Below, in pieces: positions 38,701-53,700 of a stretch of 64,000 nt of DNA. The stretch is taken from positions 7,826,208 through 7,890,207 of the forward strand of contig CM060203.1 in the NCBI GenBank assembly GCA_030562195.1, read 5' to 3'. This stretch comes from Nipponacmea schrenckii (taxonomy: Eukaryota; Mollusca; Gastropoda; Lottiidae). Both the position numbers and the translations under genes were made by a program. Numbering within the stretch: the stretch's first letter is position 1; each line of letters opens with the position of its first letter. The notes beneath the pieces were generated by a model that was not told the origin of the DNA, searched no databases, and saw only the letters and a list, made by a program, of their open reading frames with translations.

Positions 38701-41700
38701 TTATAAAACAGTTTTCACTTTTCACCTAGCAGTTATAGACCGGAAGTTACGTAATTACGTCATTTGAGGCTAAACCGGAAGTAGAATTTTTTTTTTCACA
38801 TTTTTTCAAAAATTATAATCATATCGCCTATCAACTGGTAAAGTTTCAAAATTTTACCATTTATATTAAAGGAGAAATCACGGTCTGAAATTTTTGCCGA
38901 TGACCCTTGAATATTGAATTGCAAATCGTGAGTAAAATATTTAACCTAATTGCATAAAACCTATAATTGTTAGTTGACAAATACATTGAAGTTTTCAAAT
39001 CTGAAAATCCGGTCAAAATCGAACTGAAAATAAACTTGCTAAAGCAAAAAAACCTCAACTTCCGGTTCTTTTCTTAGAAATCATTCTAAGATCAACTGTA
39101 GATTTAGAATTTCTGCACCTTGTACCAGTTTGTCTGCAAACTCATCCAAGAATTACAAAAAAAAAAAAAAAAATAAAATAATCCGAACGATTACAATACG
39201 TTTTCGCCAAAGTCGAAATACGTAATTAATGATTTGCAACTTAATTTACAAAGAATCCTTTCTATCACCTGATCCTTGGACAAATCTCTTAGCCACTCAT
39301 TTACTGTCCTTAAAATGTACTAAATTGTATTGGCACTACATTTAGAAGAGAAGAAATAGGTAAAAGTTATAATTATGGTAAATGTTAAGTATTACTTCTA
39401 GCAATATGTCAAATTGATTTCCTGACTTTCTCTTGAAATTCTTTATATACTGGCCAATTTAACAAAATCATTATCTTTGAATCTTAGAAAATGACAAAAG
39501 TTCTCAAATTTTTAAGGTACAGTTTATACAGAGTATTTTTTAACCTTAAAATTTTCTTTTGAATTTTGAACACTTTTTTTGTGTGTTCCAGACTTCCAAT
39601 GCCAATTGTTGTCTTTTAACTGAACAGAAAGGCCAAATTTTAGATTTAAATATGTGTTAGCAGCACCTCGTCAATAAAAAGATCAGTTGGATTCATGTAG
39701 TTGTAAAAAAATGTTTTATGTTAATATGTACCAAACAAACAGTAATAATTGCTTATAGAAATTGTTTATTTACCATTTTTTCATATTACATAATATTTAT
39801 TACATTGGTCTTATATATTCAGTTTACCTTTAGCAGTGCAGTGAAACATGGTAGTAAAAGATACAAGTATTAAAAGAGACATGTGGTTTTTTTTTAATTA
39901 TTTATATCAATAGTAACCATCCTGTACATGTTTAGAATATATACTGATATATTGGTATGATAAATAGTGGTTCTAAAAGCCTTCCTGTCTATTAAACCTC
40001 TAAATGAGTCAACTTGTCAACCAAGCTCATTTATAAATGATTATTTTGTCTGGTTGTAAAATTGTTGTGGTGGTTTGCGCCTATCCCAAAAATCTTTTAT
40101 TAATTTCTCATTTACGCATTAAAAGTAAAATGTTTCTTGAGTGGAGTAGTTATTGAATTTCAATATCTCTTAAAGGGATAATAGGCGTTAGAACGAACAT
40201 AAAAATTTAAGTTAACTCAAAATTGGACAATAACAGTATATATCCATCAGCGGACTTACCTATACATCAAAATCCCTCTAAAATCCGATAAATCCCCAAA
40301 ATAAGGTAGTTAATCATAAAACGCTTGAGCCATCCATCAAGCGATTTTCAAATCGTGTAAATATAAAGGGAAGTAACTCTAACATGTGGGTTTTCACGCG
40401 TCCTTGACCCCTACTGTTGAATTCCACAATGATGTTTTAGCGTTGATTTACCAGACGCTTTTATTCTCAAACTTAATGGAATCGTCGCTGGCTCACTTTT
40501 TTTTTAAATTCCGAATATATTTTTATTGTGGCTTTTTAAAATTTGGTAAAGTGTGGGATGCATACTTATCTAACTAATAGTCAATATTTAACAAAAATAT
40601 AAGCCGTAGGACGAGTGTATTCTAACGCCTATTATCCCTTTAACACTGATGGCATATTTCTATGCAATAAATGAGTTTTCTTGTTAGAGTATTTCTCTCA
40701 TTCTTTTGGCATTCATTGCAGACTTTAAATGATATTCAATTGGTTTAGCTCTTTAATATGTTTTTTTTCAAACTTTAATTGGAACTCCCATGCTTTTGGT
40801 ATATAACTTTGATATATATAATTTCACTTTATATGATATTCTAACTGATAAACTAAGTGGTATTAACATTGTCTTGGCTTTTCACTTTAATAGTGTTTGA
40901 CTTTACATGCCGTCAATTTGATATTATCATGAAACAATGGCACAAGATAATGTAATATACACAATGTGTTTCACTGGATAATTGATATCAAATAGATATT
41001 CACTTAGATATCAGTCTTCAGAGATTCCAGTTATAATTCTTCAATAGACCAGATCAAATATTGATGTGTTATCTGGAAATTGTCCTAAACTGTTTCTAGT
41101 ATATTCTTATGTCTCAATCAGATTGTGTCCTCCAGAGAAACAAGATGTCTTTTTTTTAGTGGAAAGGCAAAATGATAATAACTCAATTATGGATTGAACA
41201 AAGATTAGGTTGCAGTTTAGTTCAATATTTATTTCACTTATTCGGATAACGATTGTTGATTTATTAGAGAGCAACTGTAACAGATTCAAAACACTAGAAA
41301 CTTCCTTTGGTGTAAAGCTTAATAACAGACAGATCATTGATAGTTAATTGGCCCATTTTAAAGATAGGTTGTCCGACAATCAGCCATTTTGTCTGTCAGT
41401 TCTCAGATATCTCGGAATGATGTCAGATTTATTAGAAATATCTTAGAAATTTTACAGTTTTAATACAGAACAAAATATTGTTCCTCGTATTTTGATATAA
41501 CATTTGTTTGTTTCTAATCATTTTATTAAAACACAAATTCAGATATTTCTTTCATATTTTTTCTGTTGATGATTTCATTTGTCCTTGATCTTCCACAGAT
41601 ACATCATAATACTCCACATCTAGATCTAATCAGATTTCAATTGATGAATCCCTATACAGTCTTAAACAATTTTTATACGCCCACATAGAAATGTGGACGT

Positions 41701-44700
41701 ATATTGTTGTCGCCCCTGTCCGTCGGTCCGTTGGTCCGTCGGTCCGTTGGTCCGTTGGTCCGTCGGTCCGTCTGTCAACAATTGTTTGTGGACACTGTAG
41801 AGACTACAGTTTTTATTGGAATTTCTTGAAACTTGGTATACTTGTTTATAATCACTCAAGGAAGAACCCTATCGATTTTGGTATGATTCCGAAAAAAATT
41901 CCTGGAATTCTTGGACTTTGAATTTCAAATTGTTCTGTTTGTAAACAAAAGCTTGTGGACACTGTAGAGACTCCATTTCTTTATGAATCTTTTTGTAACT
42001 TGGTATATTTGTTTATTACCATCCAAGGAAGACCCCTATTGATTTTGATATGATTCTGAAAAAAATTCCTGGAATTCTGGAACTTGGAATTTCGAATGTA
42101 CTGTTTCTCATCCGTCTGTCAACAATTGTTTGTGGACACTGTAGAGACTACAGTTTTTATTGGATCTTCTTGAAACTTGGTATACATGTTTATTACCATT
42201 CAACGAAGACCCCTATCGATTTTGGTATGATTCCGAAAAAAATTCCTGGAATTCTTGAACTTTGAATTTCAAATTGTTCTGTTTGATAACAAAAGCTTGT
42301 GGACACTGTAGAGACTCCATTTTTTTATGAATCTTTTTGTAACTTGGTATATTTGTTTATAACCATCCAAGGAAGAACCCTATTGATTTTGATATGATTC
42401 TGAAAAAAATTCCTGGAATTCTGGGACTTGGAATTTTTCCAGGTGTGCTAAACCTACAACATTATGATTACCCATCTAAGAATGATTAATTTAATACTCA
42501 ATAAGTAAGAACATGACCAATTATAGTAAGTAAATAGTCATCAGAATATGTAAGTTATTTTTTTTTTTTTTTGAAGGGCATAAAGCCCACATTTACCTTC
42601 AAATTGCCTTTATACTTTTTGATTTTTTTACTGAATGCAATACAATATAGTTAACTTCCAAGTTCCTTGTAAATCAGGAACCAGCTGTAATTGGACTTTT
42701 ACTTTTACAATCAAAGCTATCAGTGGGCGTATGTTACCTTGCCTGGCAAGCTATCTTTTAGGTTCTTTACCTGACATCATTTGCCTTGTTTAAGCTGTAC
42801 AAATGGTGGACTGTGGATTCTGATCCCAATAGGCAAATGATGATCTGGTAGTATAAGCCATCTTCACTCATAATTCCAGGTTACCCAGCTCATCTAAGAT
42901 GTTTTCCTCATAAAATATAGTTTTTTTTTAGTTTTTTATTCCATGTCATGTCATTTTGTTTGGAATAATTTTTAATGAAAGCCCAAAGAGAAGTGATCAA
43001 CAAGTGATAAGGTGACCTAGTGCAGTGTGAAAATAAAGACGCACATCCAAGAAGTCACACTCTCTATTTATTACTAATTAATTTATAACCATGTCTCCAA
43101 TATATGTCCCACAGGATATGAAGTAGTATGTGATTAAGTAAGGAATGCTCAATTATTAATTATACATACAAGACACAGACATTGATTAACTATAGAAGAC
43201 ACTTTTAATATTCTTATGATTATTAGATGTTGATATTTTCACCTTAGAAAATTAGTATCATCTGCTACCTTACTCAATATTACCAATAAAACTCAGTTCA
43301 TTTAGAATGAACTTGATGGCCTCAATGATGAAAATTGGTGAAAATTGTCATGGAGATTAGAATGTACTGGAATGTTCTACAATATACCTAGTGGACATGC
43401 ACAGTTACATTTCCTATGGAAATAGTAATACATAGAAGGAAGGGAGCTCTGTAGATCTTACCAAATAGGTCATGATCTTTCTAGAAGGTTCTAGGCAGTC
43501 ATCTTACTGCACTGTTATTATTGTTTCCTGTCACTTGTAATGGTATTTCATAAATCTACATTACGTTACAGACTGTATTTTCTTTGTGAGTATTTATAAG
43601 AGAAACACATAAAATCCAATAAAAATCAAATAAAAAAGTTAAAGTTAATTCTTGCTTGTGATTTTATTGAAAATTTCTGAACCTAAAACTGTTGTCTTGA
43701 ATAACTTTTATGGATATTAGCATATTTTCTGCCTTAAGTAATAAAACCTGAAAATAAAGTCAGATAGATTGAATATATTGAACTGTGTCTGAACTAGACC
43801 TTCAGACAAATTAACCTGACTCAACCACAACTGCTCTTGAAATAACATTTGATCAAAGTGACAGAGTTTTCCTGAAAGATCAAAGGTCACATCTACAAGA
43901 TTGAGCTAATCAGCTCCAAACTCATTAGATAGATTATCACCTCTCCTACTGAATATTAAGTGTACTTGACATATCTATCAAAATGATAGATCCATAGTAA
44001 CTGTGTTAGCCAAGGTGAAGCAACTTTTAAAGATAGTCCATAATGTTAGTTTTCTTATTGTCATATATGGTCTTTGGTATATGAAGTATAGTAATTTAGA
44101 GGTGTCTAACATATTTATTGATCGAAACAGAAATAACTTTTCAAGATTAGATTACAGTACTGTTGTCCAAGATGTTATAATATACTGTCTGTACATCAGA
44201 CGTCAGACCATCTGAACACCCATAATTTCTTGATAATACAGATCAGATAATGAGATGTTATGTATTTTGATCAGATCTTGAATGAGCTAAGCAAGTTTTA
44301 TAATTTGTTGCCCACAACTTTGTCAAAATACCTCATACTTATCTAGTATGAAATTAAGTGTTTAATTATGATGATATATCAATCTTCGCAGCCATGCTGA
44401 TTTTTTTTTAACTGGTATTTTTTTCAATTATCAAAAGCTGTCTTGTAATTTGATGTAGTTTGGTTTTTAATCTCTTAGTGATAGGCTACATGTTGGTTGA
44501 TTTCTACTTATAGTTTTTATAACCTTTATCTGAACTGATTCTACGATAAAATATACTATTAGAGGAACATATATTGATGATATGAAATTGATGATTAAAA
44601 ATTTATCATTTCTGATTACAAACCTTATCTTTCAAATGAAGATTTTATCTATTTATTGGTGTGTATTGAAGCCGATCACAGATATTGAAATTGTAACGTT

Positions 44701-47700
44701 ACTTAATCTTTCTATTGTTTTAATAATGATTTCTTTTTAATACCTATTTCTATACGATCATATATTATTTAACTGAAGGCAGACATTCCGATATTTCCTT
44801 CAAAGAGATTACCAAGTAGTGTTTTAACCATATAAAAATAGATTTATAATTCAATCTCAAGTTTGGAAACAGAGCAGTCTATGTAATATTCCCTTGCACA
44901 TTGCACAAAGTATGCTAGATGCAAACTATGATGTAATATCGGCAGACATGTTTAATTAACACTTTTAATTGGCTGACAATCTATCAACGTTTTAAACTTA
45001 ACACTGTTTCATGAATCAAACATGCCCTCTTTATTTAAATAATTATTTTCCAAAGAAATCACTTAATTCCTAAACAAACCTCTGCCTCCACTTGCAAACC
45101 AATGAAGATCAACATTTACCTAAATGTAAATTGGAAGCAATGAAAAGAACCTTCCCATACACAGCCGACAAACTATACTCACCCCTTGTTAGATCATGTC
45201 CATTGAAGACTGAATGGGAACTGGGGAGACTTGTTTCTTAAATTATTTTTGACGTAAAACTATACTTTAAATTCCAAACATAGACTCTTGTTCATTAACA
45301 CAGCAATGGTAACATTAGATGCATGAATAAAACTTCCAAATTTTAATGATTTATTTTTAAAAAATCACATGCAAAAAAATATTTTCTCCTTTTTTAGTGA
45401 GAACTGTATTCAGAAAGGCCAATAAAGTTACAAATATTCTGCCAAATTGACATGAAGAACTGTTCCTTCCAATGTGTAACAAACATGTATTCTCAAAACA
45501 ATCTTAGCGCTAGGATGTCTACTAACACTGTTTATTGAAAATTTCAAGATTACTTGGTCTGTTTACCTGTGAAATCAGTAGACACTGTCACAGGGGTTTA
45601 TATTAAAACTATCAATGCGTTCAGATTTTAAACCATGAAGTTTCTTATGTTTGGAGATAGTAAGACATGATAAATGATTAATTTGATATTTTAATATCTA
45701 TTGTAACCATAATGCTTAACCTTCTAGTCATTGTTCTCATTAATAACTGATAAATATCTTTCCTTAATTACATCTCTATTGGTTATTGACCAGTGTTTAG
45801 GGCCTCTTGGTTCATTCTCTTCTGAACTTCAATATCAAAATATATCATATTCAGGTAGACACATTGTTTTAGCATTGGCCAATTGAATATTTATGGGTGT
45901 ATAGCATTTTAATTCGGTCATACAAAACATGTTAGTGGTCAGAAAGGGAAAGAATTAAGCATATATAAGCATAGATAATTGTTTATCAGGTTATAATAGG
46001 TTAACAGGTTATCAAGTTTATATTGAATTTCAACAAATTTTTTTGGCTGGCAGAAACAATGCCATTGCTGTTTATACTGAGTTCAAGAAAGTCCTGCCTT
46101 CCAGTTTTCTCACAATATTTTTTATCTACAGACTTATAGCAGATACCAGATGATCTGAAATTGTATGGGGGAAATGAAATTGTGACATAAGATATTTTTG
46201 TTGATCAGGATATGATAGAAAGGATATGGACTATCTGTTACATGGCTAATAACAGGTCAATACTATTCATTATAATCTGACTTGTCTAATTGATCTGATT
46301 GTTACATACAAAATTTATCATTACAGTAACATATCCTCCAGTTCATTAGTATACTGGTATATTGTTAAGATTGTTAAGAGGTTTACTGGACATTTATGTG
46401 TATGGGGTACATGGATGGCATTGATGTTTTCAAACCAGGCATGGCACTAATAACTATGATCAGTTAGAATTTAGAAAAGTTCTTTGTGTTACTCCACCTT
46501 CACCCTTTCCCAAATCAAATAAGAACAAGATTGAGTGTGATACTGCCATTTATTTGAAATGACAAATTGAAAATAAATAATATAAAATACAAAATTACAA
46601 ACAACAATCAATAAGCAATAATTTATAACGATTTTCGAAAATACCCTAAACTTGTTGGGCTTAATTGGCACTAATAACTATGATTAGAATTTAGAAAAGT
46701 TCTTTACAATCCCTTTTAATGTATTCATTACTTATTGAAGCAATTTCTTTACTGCTATGGGTATATTACATTTTACAATACATTTAAATATTGTGTACTG
46801 TAACCTACTGCTTCTTACTTCTTCAGCATAATTTTCAACCATAATGCTTTAAGCATTTATTTTATCTTAAAAGGAATTGTTTGCCAATACTTTTAAAAGT
46901 AGCTTATTTCACAGGAGTTATTTTAGCTGCTTTTCTGCTTCAACAAATTTTATATATAAAGCGGGGCCGCCAATTGAGGAGAAAAAGATGAGAAATCGTG
47001 ACAATTGACAAGAAAAAGATGAGACTTCTGACTAGACTGGTTTATCTGTATAGACATATTTCGTGGTCTAATTGTATTTCAATTCAATAATTTTACAATT
47101 ACATTATGTTTCTGCAACTCTCTGAAGTAGATTTTCATGGTTGTACACTACAACCTTTCAAATCATCCGCTTATCTTGTTTGTCTGTTAGGTGCAGAAGG
47201 GTAGGACATAAAACTCATTTTCATTTCATTTTATTTGTTTGTCATGATCATCAGTGACAGTATGTTCATGATAACACATGCCAAACAGTATAACACTAAG
47301 TAACAATCATTATTTAATCATGATTTTGGCAAGATTGGTCTGATTATTGTCAGTGTTTAATGTCACAGTTAATGACACTACGATGTGTTCTATTCATTTT
47401 ATTGCCTTTCAGGTCTTCATGAGTTACAATTACTGTATATAACAATATTTATCAAATTCATCACTGTAAGTGCTTCTACTTGTCAGTTCCTTCCATTGCC
47501 AGTTATTAAGTTGATATTATTTTGGTGACCTCAAGTATGTTGTTCTTTATCTCATCTGGCTCTCTGATAGAAAGGTAATCTATAAAATCAACTGATGGAT
47601 AATTAACGAGGTCCTTAGTGAGAAATCAATATTACTATTACATCTTAATGAGAATTGTTTACATCATGGAGATTGTAACTCTTCAGAAGTTGAACTTGTT

Positions 47701-50700
47701 TTGATTATTGGATTATTAGTTTTTTTTAAATCAATTCTGACACTACAAAGAGAACGAATGTCAGTTAGAACTAATGAAAGATACTACCAGAACTTAATGG
47801 CCATTAAGTTGTTCTGTAGACAATGAGTGAGGTCCAATCTTGTGTTAGTGTTCTGTGTTTGTGTTTACACTGGTGTTAGTGCAGAATTAGGACACTTTCT
47901 CCGTAGTTAGATATTAACACCGAGCGTGTAGCACAAGCTTATTATTGATATGATTTCTTTGGGTGTTAAATATCATTCAGAACTGATCTGTGTATCTTTT
48001 AAACTTGATTAAAGATTCTAAATAATGGTTTAGAATATTTGATATAGTATAATCAAGCTTTAATTGACCTTATTTGTTATTTATTTTTTAACACGTTTTT
48101 TTTGGTGTTAACACCAGATAATATAACATTTTAATGAAGAATGAGTGTTATGTGATGGTGTTAACACAGAATAACACAGAACACTTGCATGAGATTTGAC
48201 CTCACCCAATGCGTCTTTCAAGTCTTGTGATACCTGTCATGTTGAATAGCCTATTATGGAAACAACATTAGAACTTTAAGCTTGCTATGATTCTAGATGT
48301 ATCATTTATATATTAGCTTCTGTAGAATATGAACAACTTAATATTTCCTTTTGAGATCATTAGATTAACTACTGTATGTACCTTCTACCACATGGTCTAC
48401 CTCATGTCAATGACAGCAATTACAACCTCAAGAAATAGATTAACTTTAGAACATAGGATTCTTAATTAATAGCACTTAATTTAAACCATTATTATGGATA
48501 AAATTTCTGAAGCGTTTGTCTGTGTATATATAATTAACTGTTTGGTAATGAGTTCAGCCTCCGTTAACTTTTGATATGAGTAAGCCTTATCGGCAAATTA
48601 CAAATAGACTTAACCATGTAGTAAAAATTCTCTTGTTCATTCATTGTTGTTAAGTACAAAAAGATGAAGATTAGAAGTGATTTTATTATGAGACTGATTT
48701 TGTGTCTGGTGAAGCTTAAACGTATTAGACTGTGAGAATGTAATGTACTAGGTTTTGATATATAGTAGTTTTTCCTATAATAATTATAAACTCTTTATTA
48801 TACATGGGTCAGGAAGAAGGTCCAATACACAAGGACATAGTCCTGTCTACCATTCAGCCCTCAAGGAAGTATATAAGAAATAATTGACAAAGAGGGTACT
48901 AAGGAAGGATACGTCAATAAACTTGACTAGCTTGTATGAATAGATCTTCCATGTTGACAATATTTTAATCATTCCCTTCAAATTATTCCATCTCCTGAAA
49001 AGTCTCTTAAGTTCATGATTGCAATTAATGTACAGCTATATAATATCTGAGGTTACTGTTGGTGATTGTAATATTGAATACAATCATCCCTTCTATGATT
49101 TATCCAAGAGTTGGTGAATCAAAGTAGAAAATCTCCAAATCTGATTAACAAATTGTTATATTTTATTGATGATAATTTGATGATTTATCTGTTTCAGATC
49201 GTCTGGTAGATTCTACCTCATTGAGAAAGGCTATAGAAACAGTTTATCAAGCTTATTTACCCAAAAACTCTCATCCATTTCTTTATCTAAGGTAGGTGTT
49301 ACAATATATATATATATTGTTGTTTGAATTTTTAACAATTAGGCCACGCTAAAATGTCTGGAACAGTAAAATCAAGTGGTCTGAGGAAAGTCCTTCAGTT
49401 TTATTGTACATGGAAACTGTTCTCAGAATAATTATCTGTGGAACTCTTCCTGAAGAAGCTAGTTAGTCTCCCAGATGTAACCATCAATGGCATTGAATAA
49501 TAATTTCATGGGAAAATGTGCAGATTGCTATTAAAGCATACACAGTAACCAACACACCAATTAACCAGGACAAAGTTAAGAACCTTTCCAACACAACTAT
49601 CTTGAGGTTGCTCAGAATTGGTATAGTTCCTCAGAACATTTGACTGTTAACATTACACAAAATTCCTCATTTTTATCTCAGGTAAAATCTTTGGTTATAA
49701 TTTCAATGTTCATCTTATTGATTGATCATATCAAGATTATTAATTAAGAAGCTGTAAGATAAAATTTAATTGTGAAGTTACTTTTTAAAAACATGTACTA
49801 TCAAAGCTGCTTAGTTGTCTCAGTTTTTCTCTGGAGTTATAATTCCTTTGCTCAGGATATTTGATTTCTTGATTAGTGGCATATAAACTGCTGACCTTAG
49901 AGATTAATGTTAAGACCAATCATGTGCTGAAAATCACTATGAGTCTTGTTCAACATCATTTAATCAATCTATCTGCCATTTTATTAACTTTAATTCATGT
50001 ACATCTATTTTGTTTCTGACATTTTCACTGTAAGCTGTAATAAGTAATTTGACATCAGTCCTTGTGACTGGATAGTTAATTTTTCATGAAAGAAATGCTT
50101 TTAAAACAAAATTGATGCTGCTATGAAAATAGTCAGAACATTGTCTTTATCTAACTAAACTGAATAGCTAGCTTTGAGGTAAGACAGTTGTAACTTGTAA
50201 TAAGAGTACCAGATAATTAGTAGAATGTTATAGGGAGATTTTGAAGTACCTTGTCAGTTTCTAGTGGTTTAAAGGACAGTTTATTAATGGTGTTGTAATT
50301 TATATAAGAGAGATGAGGATGAGAGAGTGTCAATGACAGTTTGAAAGGTATATTAGTGGTAACCAGTAGTTGATCTAGATAGTGAACTATAATAATACCC
50401 TAATCATTTCTGCTTAATCCATTCTCTACTCAATTTAGCATGGTGTTTGTTAGATATTATCTTGATTAACTTTCTCAACACACCTACTATATTGTTTTCA
50501 TTAAGTCTATTGATTAAATGATGGAACCACAGAATGTAATGAATTGATTTAAGCTTCATTTATGGTAAACAAATCTTTCAAAATTCCGCTGAAACTGCTT
50601 TTTAGATGAAGTGGCATATTTTGTTCAGAAAATAAATGAACAACACAGTTAAAAGCAAAAGAAAGAAACAACTATATTTTACAAGGATAGCAACTTAGGT

Positions 50701-53700
50701 TCACCAGTCTGCTGTGACAGGGATCATTTCTACCTGTTGGTCCTTGGCCAAACCTCTTGGCATTGATCTTTCCTGGATTATCCGTACCCATTTACAGGTC
50801 ATCACACACCGATCAAAATTAGAACTAACGTCCGACATTTTCAACGTATCCAAGCAAATGATGTCATGACGTAAAAAAAACCAATGCTCTAAAAGCTGTG
50901 CTATAGAACCCCACAACATGTGTATATGAAATCTTGAACTTTCCTTAGCCTTCATGGCTCCCAATAACCAGAAATAGTTTATAATACCATTGCTTTTGGC
51001 AATTCATAAAACATTTCTCAGGATTCTTGAAAGAAAGAGAAAAATAAAATAGAATTTAGGATTTCAGTTAGACTTTCCCTCCAGTCATTTAAACTGATAC
51101 TGTTCTAAACAAGAGATGACCAACATGAGATGAAATTATTTGTACCAATATAAAGTTTCCATTTAGGTGATAGACACACAAATTATGATGAGTACCTGCA
51201 AAACATTTGGTGGTATGAGGGAACACTACAATATCTTCAATAATTTTCTTGACTGTAGAACAGGCTGGTGAAAAGGTTAAAAACATGAGATCTTAATCTT
51301 CAAAAAGAAGAATTATTTATGTATTTAGAGTGTGAAAAAGGCCAGAAACCATACAATTTTTTGATTGAATCTCAAAAAAAGATTGAGCCGTTTACATTTC
51401 TCTGTATATGACCAAAATATCAAATTTATTTTCTCAAATTTATCTTTGGGGCTTTCTCTGTTAAGGTTGCCTTCAGAATAACAAATGTTTGAAACTGTTC
51501 CACTGATCGAAACTTGAAATTTTTATTATTGAACAACACCTTTGTTGGACTTTGGTTTTATGGGTTCTGTTGTTTGATTTAGGTCACTATGTAATAATAA
51601 TGATGATAAGGTTGCTTGTTACTAGGGCTTCAAACAGATTTGAATTGTTATCATTAAAGAGTTAGTTAAAGATTTAGTTGATAGGTAATGCGATTGATAT
51701 CTATTGAATTTTATTGTTAAAAGTAATTAAGTATTAAGTACATATTTTCAGTCAAGCTTATAGTACCGTTACTAATATGCAGTATTCTAAGTACTTAACA
51801 CATAATCCTCTCTGAACCATACCATTATCAATATATGCAATAACAAAATATTTTTACATAGTGTAAACATGAGATATATTAAACCATCAAAGTATCAAGA
51901 CAGCTGATATTTTAGTAACTGTACAACCTGTACCTACTTACAAACAACATTATTTAATTTGACCAAATAGATTGTGTTATGGATTATGGGATTTAAAATT
52001 TGACATTTTTCTCCTTTTCTTTAGTTTTCTTTTCTATTGATCAGTTTCGATTGATTCTATAAGTTGAGATAGGATATTTGGATTTAACCAAACTAGTCTC
52101 TTTCATTGACTAGATTATAGAATTGTGAATTGTTTTTATTCCGATGAGATTAAGATAGTTGATTTGATTTAGAATAGACATGAACACAGGTTAAATAGTA
52201 ATTTCTTTACATTCCCAGTAGATAGTATAAGAATACCGGTACTAGTAGATAATACTGGTAGGAGGAATCAGATTATGGTTGGCACTAAGGAATCTGCCTC
52301 ATGTCAATAATCTTATAATCAGAGTAATTACAAGTTTGACCGTCTACATGTCATATTCTATGACTATTTGAATTCCCTATTTGACATCATTCATAAAAGA
52401 TTGTTTTTCTGGCTGGGGATAAACAAATTAGAATATATTGATTAATAACCAACACATGCTATGTAATATTTAAAGCACATTTTCATGAGTTAACACCAAG
52501 CCCAAAGAATAAAAACATGCTATAAATCACATGTAACATGGACACCTTTCAAACAATGTCTTGTAGGAAGGTACTAGTAATTGAGTTGACCAATCAAAAC
52601 AATCTGTTACATTCATGTGCAGGATTATTGTCTTATACATACTCCATTTCCCCACTAAAAATCTTCATGCATTTTGTGATTCTAATTTTAGTGGAGGCGG
52701 GGCCTGACAAATTGCAATTTTGCATACCAGTACCTCTTATGAAGCTTACACTCTCATCATCTATAGTATTGTATAACAAACTGTGCTATAACTATGATTA
52801 TATCTAGTTATAGCATGCTATAAGTCCCACTCATCTAAATCACCTTACTATTAAAACAAAAATATCAAATTTCAATGTTACAAGTAGGCTAGATATATTT
52901 AAAATTTACAATTTTTATTGAAGTGAATTTGGATTAAAGCTTTATAATAGTGCTGATCACACATTAGCACTTTGAAATTTATTTTTACAACATTTTCAGT
53001 GTGGGAGGGAAAGATAATTTCTTCTGATGATAGAATGACCTTGATAGTCTTTGATATCAGCATTAGCTGGCAAGGACATTAACTAGTCATCCACCACCAC
53101 CACTGAGTGTACTTAAGATCTCATATTAATCAATTCAAGGTTCAATCATACTTATAGATTATAAAATCTTTTTATTTCAGGATATATGATTTTACTCCCC
53201 ACAAGAGGCTTATCTTGAAGGGATATAGATGTCTAATTTCACTTGTATAATAATTTATTCCATTTTAAACATCAAATCTGTCAGTCAGTTTGATAATGAG
53301 ATAAAATAATTTGATCTTTGTTTTCTCCATACCAATAAAGAAATCTTTATATCTATTTACTGTACATATGTAAGGTTGTCAAAAATATTTTTCCAGTATG
53401 ATTTCTATCTGTTAGTGATAATGACTGCTGTAGAGAAATCATCTAACCTTTTATAAAAAAAACACAAAAATTTCATGGATAAAAATTAAATTAAGAGAAA
53501 CACAGTGTGATATGTCTCAGGAAGTGCTTGCTTTGAAATGAATAATGAGGTGGCTAATAACACTGTTCTGACCAAATTCTGTTCTTGCACATTGATAGGC
53601 GTTAATTTTATATCAGATACATCAGTTTCATTATGGAAGTACTTGAAAATACTAGAAAATAGTCATTCTGAATAGTGTCAGTTGAACTAATGATGTTGAT

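Noticed and set aside
37774..39058. Two almost identical 65-codon minus-strand frames and a 100-codon plus frame
   Set aside because: They lie inside the two copies of the A-tailed repeat. The identity reflects the recent DNA duplication, and no known domain or ORF architecture of a retroelement is visible.
41662..41859. Thr/Asp/Gly/Pro-rich repeated peptide
   Set aside because: Read through the CCGTCGGT microsatellite of the pearl-like element; simple-sequence artefact.
52538..52807. 89-codon plus-strand open frame in MLH1 intron 9
   Set aside because: No domain, poor start context and no splice support.
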